In this document: piece by piece, positions 7,560-11,362 of the stretch
How positions within the stretch are numbered: the first letter of the stretch is position 1
Layout of the letters: every line of letters begins with the position of its first letter
Assembly: GCA_963977945.1 (NCBI GenBank)
Contig: CAXBQO010000027.1
Coordinates: forward strand, 1 to 11,362
Reading direction: 5' to 3'
Source of the DNA: CALMJB01 sp963977945
Lineage (GTDB): Bacteria; Actinomycetota; Actinomycetes; Nanopelagicales; Nanopelagicaceae
Length of the DNA: 11,362 nucleotides
Made by a program: the position numbers and the translations under genes
Notes under the pieces: generated by a model
The model's database searches: none
The model's input: only the letters and a program-made list of their open reading frames with translations
Told to the model about the DNA's origin: nothing

Positions 7560-7578
7560 TTCTTAATTCAATTAAGAA
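7560..7578. repeat. 19-bp inverted repeat between carD and ispDF
   Basis: TTCTTAATT - C - AATTAAGAA is a perfect 9-bp inverted repeat about a single central base. It spans the carD stop codon and ends 3 bases before the ispDF ATG. As RNA it could form a weak, AT-rich stem of about 7 bp with a 5-base loop that takes in the carD stop and the AAGAA that would serve as the ispDF ribosome-binding region. With no U-run after it and low G+C it is not a convincing terminator. Confidence 0.6.
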
Positions 7579-8054
7579 GCAAGAACCTCGTCTAGCATCG
7601 TGGCGGCTTTATCTTCATCGGTGCGCTCAGCGAGTGCTAACTCGGAAACTAAAATCTGTTTTGCTTTCGCCAACATTCTTTTTTCGCCAGCAGAAAGACC
7701 ACGATCTAGATCACGGCGATATAAATCGCGAACGACCTCGGCAACTTTGATTACATCACCTGAAGCTAGTTTTTCAACATTTGCTTTGTATCTGCGCGAC
7801 CAGTTGGTTGGCTCTTCGGTATACGGTTGACGCAAAACATTAAATACTCGATCTAAGCCATCGCTATCAACAACATCGCGAACACCAACTAAATCAACAT
7901 TATCGGCCGGGACTCGAACTGTGAGATCTCCTTGTGCCACTTTCAAGACTAGATAAGTTTTTTCTTCACCTTTAATAACTCTTTTTTCAATTGCTTGGAT
8001 CTGTGCTGCTCCGTGATGCGGGTAAACGACAGTTTCGCCAACTTTGAATGTCAT
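7572..8054 (-). CDS. carD: CarD family RNA-polymerase-binding transcription regulator
   Basis: CarD binds the RNA polymerase beta subunit and stabilises the open promoter complex, notably at rRNA promoters. From ATG 8054 the protein has 160 residues, close to mycobacterial CarD. Residues 1-52 form the RNAP-interaction domain, opening MTFKVGETVVYPHHGAA, with R25 and R47 at the same numbers as the RNAP-contacting arginines of M. tuberculosis CarD. The helical DNA-binding domain follows, with EPTNWSRRYKAN and W85 at the number of the minor-groove tryptophan, then RGLSAGEKRMLAKAKQIL. An in-frame ATG at 8072 would add six residues (MKGHSS). I prefer 8054 because of this exact alignment and a GAAAGG 10 bases upstream. 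A consensus TATAAT lies just upstream. It appears to head the carD-ispDF-cysS-methyltransferase-SGNH transcription unit. Confidence 0.97.
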   Translation of the reverse strand: MTFKVGETVVYPHHGAAQIQAIEKRVIKGEEKTYLVLKVAQGDLTVRVPADNVDLVGVRDVVDSDGLDRVFNVLRQPYTEEPTNWSRRYKANVEKLASGDVIKVAEVVRDLYRRDLDRGLSAGEKRMLAKAKQILVSELALAERTDEDKAATMLDEVLAS

Positions 8055-8083
8055 TGAGGAATGGCCTTTCATTAAGAGGGAAA

Positions 8084-8089
8084 ATTATA
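8084..8089 (-). promoter_or_regulatory. Candidate -10 element of carD (TATAAT)
   Basis: A perfect TATAAT on the minus strand predicts transcription starting near 8077, giving a 5' UTR of about 23 bases to the preferred ATG 8054 and only about 5 bases to the alternative ATG 8072. No good -35 hexamer is visible at 17-18 bp (TGAATT or GTGAAT is the best). It would drive the carD-to-SGNH run. Confidence 0.6.
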
Positions 8090-8158
8090 CCAGTGTTCTG
8101 CGACCCAATTCACCTCGGTAAAAAAGCCAAAAATTTCTAATGAAAATATAAATACAGA

Positions 8159-8164
8159 TAACCT
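8159..8164 (+). promoter_or_regulatory. Candidate leaderless -10 of the LpqE-like gene (TAACCT)
   Basis: TAACCT fits TANNNT and lies exactly 6 bases before the ATG at 8171, so transcription would begin at or next to the A of the start codon. No Shine-Dalgarno sequence precedes the ATG, consistent with a leaderless message. TATAAA at 8147-8152 is an alternative -10 that would give a short leader. The -35 is not recognisable. The divergent carD promoter lies about 70 bp away. Confidence 0.4.
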
Positions 8165-8170
8165 TTCTCA

Positions 8171-8695
8171 ATGATTTCAAAAAACACCAAAATTAGAAGC
8201 AAATTAGCGACTTTAATGGTTTTGGTTTTGACAACAGGATTTTTATCTGGTTGCGCTGCCGGCAAAACTGCACCAACTCGTTTAATCAAACAAGTTACTG
8301 ATGGTGTTGAAGGTGAAAGTGGCGAAATAAAACTTAGAAATATTGTGGTGATTGCGCGCGATACTTCCACAGTTGTGCTTGTTGGAACACTAGTAAATCA
8401 AGGAGATTCTGCGGATTCACTAACTTCTATAACAATTGGTAACAATGACCAATTTGTGCAGAGAGTTGATTATCCTTTACAAAAAAACTCACCAATAATT
8501 TTTGAAGGTCCATCTGCAAATGCCAGATTAGTTTTAAATAATTTCGCGGCTACTGCTGGAGATCACATCCGAGTCAGATTTGGTTTTGTAAATGCAGCGG
8601 CTATTGAATTAAGTGCTTTGGTTGTTGCCGCAGATGGCATTTACACAGATGCTGGATTGACTCCGTTGGCCACTAACTTAAACCAAGCGCCGTAA
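8171..8695 (+). CDS. lpqE: LpqE-like lipoprotein
   Basis: The 174-residue protein starts with a basic n-region (KNTKIRSK), a hydrophobic core (LATLMVLVLTTGF) and the lipobox LSGC with C28. It should therefore be exported, lipidated and anchored on the outer face of the cytoplasmic membrane. The mature part resembles mycobacterial LpqE from memory: GEIKLRNIVVIA (51-62), LVGTLVNQG (70-78) with DSLTSI (82-87), IFEGPSANARLVL (110-122) and a final beta-rich RVRFGFVNAAAIELSALVV (134-152). This layout suggests a small beta-sandwich like PCu(A)C copper chaperones, but the mature protein has no methionine and a single histidine (H132), so copper binding by that motif is unlikely. Position divergent from carD matches mycobacteria, which supports the name; function is unknown. 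Its stop codon abuts the regX3 stop. Confidence 0.82.
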   Translation: MISKNTKIRSKLATLMVLVLTTGFLSGCAAGKTAPTRLIKQVTDGVEGESGEIKLRNIVVIARDTSTVVLVGTLVNQGDSADSLTSITIGNNDQFVQRVDYPLQKNSPIIFEGPSANARLVLNNFAATAGDHIRVRFGFVNAAAIELSALVVAADGIYTDAGLTPLATNLNQAP

Positions 8696-9376
8696 CTAAT
8701 CTTCAAATTTATAACCTAAACCTCGTACCGTCTGAATATAAGTTGGATTAGCAGGATCTTTTTCAATTTTGGCCCGTAATCTTTTTATGTGAACATCTAA
8801 AGTTTTCGTGTCACCAAAATAATCACTACCCCAAACCCGGTCAATGAGTTGAGCCCGAGTTAAAACACGGCCGTTATTTCTTACTAAAAATTCTAAAAGT
8901 TCAAACTCTTTCAAAGGGAAAGGAGTACTTTCACCATTTATAGACACTTGATGACGCTCCACATCAATTCTTACAGGGCCAGCAGTGAGAGTTCCATTGT
9001 TGTTGACTACCGTTTCAGAATTTCGGCGCAAAACCGCTTTGATTCGGGCTACTAATTCCGCTTTGGAATATGGTTTTGTTACATAATCATCTGCACCAAG
9101 TTCTAAACCAACAACTTTATCAACCTCGGTATCTTTTGCAGTCAGCATAATTATTGGCACATTAGATCTAGCGCGTAATTGTTTACAAACTTCAGTTCCC
9201 GATACCCCCGGCAACATTAAATCTAACAAAACTAAGTCAGCACCAACTTTATCGAAGGTAGAGATTGCTTTATCTCCAGTATCTGCCACAGAAACCTCAA
9301 AACCCTCTTTGCTCAATAAATATTCAAGCGCATCTGAAAAAGATGCTTCATCTTCTACTACCAATATCTTGGTCAT
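8696..9376 (-). CDS. regX3: Phosphate-responsive response regulator RegX3 (OmpR/PhoB family)
   Basis: This 226-residue response regulator has the usual two domains. The receiver (1-118) has acidic pocket E8/D9, phospho-acceptor D52 in LVLLDLMLPG, T79 in MLTAKD and K101 in DDYVTKPYS, all intact. The winged-helix DNA-binding domain (about 125-226) has FPLKEFELLEFLVRNNGRVL, LDVHIKRLRAKIE and TVRGLGYKFED, the recognition helix and wing of OmpR/PhoB regulators. In actinobacteria SenX3-RegX3 controls the phosphate-starvation regulon by binding GTTCACC-like direct repeats. One such repeat lies before ppk1 in this window. Its ATG overlaps the senX3 stop by ATGA, so the pair forms one operon. The name rests on the pairing with a SenX3-type kinase and on the divergent phoU; PhoB-like regulators are otherwise hard to tell apart. 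Confidence 0.93.
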   Translation of the reverse strand: MTKILVVEDEASFSDALEYLLSKEGFEVSVADTGDKAISTFDKVGADLVLLDLMLPGVSGTEVCKQLRARSNVPIIMLTAKDTEVDKVVGLELGADDYVTKPYSKAELVARIKAVLRRNSETVVNNNGTLTAGPVRIDVERHQVSINGESTPFPLKEFELLEFLVRNNGRVLTRAQLIDRVWGSDYFGDTKTLDVHIKRLRAKIEKDPANPTYIQTVRGLGYKFED

Positions 9377-10515
9377 GCTTTTCCTTCAATGACCTCTATT
9401 TGATCTGAATTATTATTTATTGCGTTTCCAAACTCGTAATTAGGTGCAAGTGGAAATCGCATTGTGAAAGTGCTACCCGCATCTTCAACGCTCCAAACGG
9501 AAAGATCTCCACCATGATTTGTAACAATATGTTTCACGATTGATAAGCCAAGTCCGGTGCCACCGGTGAGTCGTGATCTAGCCGGATCCACCCGGTAGAA
9601 GCGCTCAAATATTCGCTCTAAATCCTTTTGTGGAATTCCGATACCTTGATCTGAAACTGCAATCTCAAGTAATCCATCAACAACTTTAATTGTAATTGCC
9701 ACCCGAGTTGAATCCGGGCTGTAATTAATCGCATTTTCAATTAAGTTGTTCATAGCCATTGTTATTTGTTTTGCATCGCCGATAATTAGCGGGTTTAGGA
9801 CTGATTCAAAGACTAAATTTATTTTGCGCGCTTCTGCCTTTAATTTAGATTGATCTATAGCCTCTTGCGCACAGATTGCAACATCTACTTCTTTTCCATT
9901 CTTTAGTGGGTCATCATCTTGCAATCTAGAAAGATCAATTATCTCTTGAACTAAATCTGTTAATCGCTGAGCTTCTCGCTGCATTTTTCCGGCGAATTTA
10001 GTAATAGCGGTTGGGTCATCGCTGGCGCCAAGTACAGCCTCACTCAAAATGGACAATGCACCAATTGGAGTTTTTAGTTCGTGTGAGATATTTGCTACGA
10101 AGTCTCGCCGCATAGCATCTAACCTGCGCATTTCACTATCATCAAAAATCAAAATTACTACTAAGCCAGCATCGCCAATTTTTAACGCGCGCACTAACAA
10201 TTCATGTGTTCCAGCGCCGATTGGTCCTCTTGGTAGTTCCATAGTTGCTTCTTGTTGATTTCCAGAACGTCTAACGGCACGCACTAAATTCATAAGTTCA
10301 CTATTTTGTAATCGCAAATCTTTAATCAAATTGAAAGTCGAAATTCCCGGCGTTGAAAAAATTACTGAATCACTATTTGGCGCTATTACTAAAGATTCAG
10401 CATCAATCGCATTTAATAAATCGAAAACTTGAGCGGAGAGTTCAAAGCCTGATGAAGGTAAAGATGAATAATTTGGAAATACATCTCGATTTTGCCAGGG
10501 CCACTTCACAGCCAT
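9373..10515 (-). CDS. senX3: SenX3-type sensor histidine kinase lacking transmembrane segments
   Basis: This 380-residue HisKA kinase is paired with regX3. Residues about 25-130 form a PAS-like sensory region. The dimerisation/phospho-acceptor domain has RRDFVANISHELKTPIGAL (136-154) with H145. The ATPase domain has the N box NNLIENAINYSP (256-267, N261), D289-Q-G-I-G in SDQGIGIP, the F box FERFYRVD (303-310) and GGTGLGLSIVKH (318-329). The H-box, DQGIGI and GGTGLGL context closely match mycobacterial SenX3. Mycobacterial SenX3 begins with two membrane helices. Here the N-terminus (MAVKWPWQNRDVFPNY) is polar and no 18-residue hydrophobic span occurs anywhere. Upstream sequence has stops in every frame and no hydrophobic coding, so a missed exported N-terminus is unlikely. 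ATG 10515 is the first start; GTG 10509 is possible if the message is leaderless. Confidence 0.93.
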   Translation of the reverse strand: MAVKWPWQNRDVFPNYSSLPSSGFELSAQVFDLLNAIDAESLVIAPNSDSVIFSTPGISTFNLIKDLRLQNSELMNLVRAVRRSGNQQEATMELPRGPIGAGTHELLVRALKIGDAGLVVILIFDDSEMRRLDAMRRDFVANISHELKTPIGALSILSEAVLGASDDPTAITKFAGKMQREAQRLTDLVQEIIDLSRLQDDDPLKNGKEVDVAICAQEAIDQSKLKAEARKINLVFESVLNPLIIGDAKQITMAMNNLIENAINYSPDSTRVAITIKVVDGLLEIAVSDQGIGIPQKDLERIFERFYRVDPARSRLTGGTGLGLSIVKHIVTNHGGDLSVWSVEDAGSTFTMRFPLAPNYEFGNAINNNSDQIEVIEGKA

Positions 10516-10521
10516 ATCGTA
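10516..10521 (-). promoter_or_regulatory. Possible -10 element for senX3 (TACGAT)
   Basis: TACGAT on the minus strand fits TANNNT and directly abuts ATG 10515. If used, transcription would begin near the GTG at 10509, exactly 6 bases beyond, the same spacing as the leaderless candidates of phoU and the LpqE-like gene, and the protein would lose two residues. The 10-bp tandem repeats would then cover about -27 to -46. No other -10 near the start is clearly better. Tentative. Confidence 0.25.
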
Positions 10522-10535
10522 GAAGGCGTTTAGTC

Positions 10536-10555
10536 ATGACTCATAATGACTCATA
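10536..10555. repeat. Perfect 10-bp tandem direct repeat upstream of senX3
   Basis: ATGACTCATA occurs twice in immediate succession (10536-10545 and 10546-10555), 21-40 bp before the senX3 ATG. The first copy overlaps a perfect 10-bp palindrome AGTCATGACT (10532-10541), and each copy contains the near-palindrome ATGACTCAT. A repeat with one helical turn per unit next to a regulator gene is a plausible operator for a protein binding as adjacent subunits. The cognate regulator is not known; the unit does not match GTTCACC. Confidence 0.6.
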
Positions 10556-10615
10556 TCGAAACAGCTAATATTTAATCTCCCTGAAAAAATACTTAGTTTT
10601 AACCTTACATTTGAT

Positions 10616-10629
10616 AATTGTTAACAATT
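10616..10629. promoter_or_regulatory. Perfect 14-bp palindrome in the senX3/phoU intergenic region
   Basis: AATTGTTAACAATT is a perfect palindrome near the middle of the 175-bp divergent region, about 62 bp before phoU and 101 bp before senX3. It has the form of an operator half-site pair (TTGTTAACAA core) for a dimeric regulator acting on either promoter. TTGTTAAC also occurs at the ppk1 promoter (3443-3436, minus strand). The sequence is AT-rich, so chance cannot be excluded. Confidence 0.45.
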
Positions 10630-10668
10630 CCCCCCTGGTTTACTCGCAAAATGCTAGGAAATTCAATC

Positions 10669-10684
10669 AAGGTAGCACTACCTT
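10669..10684. repeat. 7-bp inverted repeat immediately upstream of phoU
   Basis: AAGGTAG-CA-CTACCTT is a perfect inverted repeat ending 6 bases before the phoU ATG. Its right arm contains the TANNNT hexamer TACCTT proposed as the phoU -10. It may therefore be an operator over the -10, or, if transcription starts upstream, an RNA hairpin of 6 bp with a GCAC loop that hides AAGG. Confidence 0.5.
10679..10684 (+). promoter_or_regulatory. Candidate leaderless -10 of phoU (TACCTT)
   Basis: TACCTT matches TANNNT and is exactly 6 bases before ATG 10691, predicting transcription from the start codon itself. No Shine-Dalgarno sequence lies between it and the ATG (TAGACC), which fits a leaderless start. 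A -35 element is not recognisable, so an activator may be needed. Inference from spacing. Confidence 0.4.
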
Positions 10685-10690
10685 TAGACC

Positions 10691-11344
10691 ATGCGCGACC
10701 AATTCCATGATGATCTTGCTGAAATCGGCCAGACACTGGTTCAACTTTCAAAACTAGTTAAAACTGCCATGAGTCAAGCCAGTACTGCGCTACTAACAGC
10801 AGATTTAGCGGTAGCGGAAAAAGTAATTCAAGAAGATGATGTCATTGACAATATTCAACATGAGTTGGATGCAAAGACAATTGGACTTATGGCACGTCAA
10901 CAACCAGTTGCATCAGATTTGCGAACCTTAGTCACATCACTTCGAATGAGTGCTGATTTAGAACGTATGGGAGATTTAGCAAACCACATCGCAAAACAGG
11001 CGAGAATGAGATATCCAAACTCTGCGGTTCCACCAGAACTATCATTGACAATTCAGGAAATGGGAAATGTCTGCGGACAAATCGTGGATAAAGTCTCGTT
11101 AATTCTGCAAAATCGCGACGCTGAAAAAGCATTAGAAATTGAAAAAGATGATGATGCTATGGATATTTTGCATCGCAAAATCATTTCTACTTTGATAGAT
11201 CCAAAATGGCCACATGGTGTGGAGACCGCGATTGATATGACGTTACTTGGTCGTTACTACGAGCGTTATGCTGACCATGCAGTTTCTATTGCTCGTCGAG
11301 TTTACTTTTTGGTGACTGGCGAATTTGCCAACCAAAAAGCCTAA
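10691..11344 (+). CDS. phoU: Phosphate-signalling regulator PhoU
   Basis: This 217-residue, all-helical cytoplasmic protein consists of two PhoU repeats. It relays phosphate status between the Pst transporter and the SenX3-type kinase and represses the Pho regulon when phosphate is plentiful. Each repeat shows the ExxxD metal-cluster motif on its third helix: ERMGD at 91-95 (DLERMGDLANHIAKQA) and ERYAD at 191-195 (RYYERYADHAVSIARRV). The conserved QQPVASDLRTLVTSLRMSADL (70-90) precedes the first. Length and the MRDQFHDDL start agree with actinobacterial PhoU. It is transcribed away from senX3-regX3 across a 175-bp shared regulatory region with several repeats. No pst genes are in view. If SenX3 here is soluble, PhoU would be the natural link between it and the membrane transporter. 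Confidence 0.95.
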   Translation: MRDQFHDDLAEIGQTLVQLSKLVKTAMSQASTALLTADLAVAEKVIQEDDVIDNIQHELDAKTIGLMARQQPVASDLRTLVTSLRMSADLERMGDLANHIAKQARMRYPNSAVPPELSLTIQEMGNVCGQIVDKVSLILQNRDAEKALEIEKDDDAMDILHRKIISTLIDPKWPHGVETAIDMTLLGRYYERYADHAVSIARRVYFLVTGEFANQKA

Positions 11345-11362
11345 ACACCTCTTTACTTTTTT

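Noticed and set aside
8055..8072. ATG 8072 as the carD start
   Set aside because: It adds six residues absent from the family; ATG 8054 puts R25, R47 and W85 at their mycobacterial numbers and has GAAAGG upstream. Kept only as an alternative.
8107..8128. PHO box between carD and the LpqE-like gene
   Set aside because: Only one TTCACC (8109-8114) is present; no second unit lies 11 bp on either side.
10516..10690. Hidden N-terminal membrane segment of SenX3 in another frame
   Set aside because: All three minus-strand frames contain several stops here and none encodes a hydrophobic run.
11334..11361. Terminator after phoU (AAAAAG ... CTTTTT)
   Set aside because: The six-base AT-rich stem would need a loop of about 16 bases and the window ends in the T-run, so it cannot be supported.
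1..11362. Mobile element, CRISPR array, phage or defence genes
   Set aside because: No transposase or integrase, no spaced repeats, no terminal repeats; every substantial open frame is a housekeeping or phosphate-related gene of even composition.

Overview
This is about 11.4 kb of AT-rich chromosome (by eye under roughly 40% G+C) packed with actinobacterial housekeeping genes. The lineage call rests on gene families and their order. CarD has its RNA-polymerase-contacting and DNA-contacting residues at the same numbers as the mycobacterial protein. The order carD-ispDF-cysS-rRNA methyltransferase resembles the mycobacterial carD-ispD-ispF-cysS-trmH run, with a divergent LpqE-like lipoprotein gene beside carD, and ppk1 is followed by a Nudix-histidine phosphatase as in ppk-mutT1. 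SenX3/RegX3/PhoU complete the picture. Low G+C, 4-base gene overlaps and abutting stop codons suggest a streamlined, possibly freshwater planktonic actinobacterium of the Nanopelagicales (acI) type. That assignment is inference. No mobile element, CRISPR array, tRNA, rRNA or sign of recent transfer was seen.

Layout: 2-409 (+) is the C-terminal end of an exopolyphosphatase (Ppx/GppA) cut by the left edge. It meets 406-1311 (-), a MutT1-type Nudix plus histidine-phosphatase protein, tail to tail. That gene overlaps ppk1 (1308-3410, -) by 4 bases. A PHO-box-like pair of 11-bp direct repeats sits just upstream of ppk1 (3449-3470). Further upstream on the same strand is a tight run transcribed carD (7572-8054), ispDF (6408-7556), cysS (5035-6411), RlmB/TrmH-type methyltransferase (4268-5038), SGNH hydrolase (3482-4264). 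Divergent from carD is an LpqE-like lipoprotein (8171-8695, +). It abuts, stop to stop, the two-component pair senX3-regX3 (10515 down to 8696, -). Divergent from senX3 is phoU (10691-11344, +).

Much of the window concerns phosphate: sensing (PhoU, SenX3, RegX3), polyphosphate synthesis (Ppk1) and degradation (Ppx), with a phosphate-type operator in front of ppk1 that links the two. The middle run serves transcription initiation (CarD), isoprenoid precursors (IspDF), cysteinyl-tRNA (CysS) and rRNA or tRNA methylation.

The points most worth a second look are: a SenX3 homologue with no transmembrane segment; the PHO box at ppk1; the 175-bp senX3/phoU intergenic region, which carries a perfect 10-bp tandem repeat, a perfect 14-bp palindrome and a 7-bp inverted repeat; probable leaderless starts; and a 19-bp inverted repeat between carD and ispDF. 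I did not find a defence or other wholly new system.
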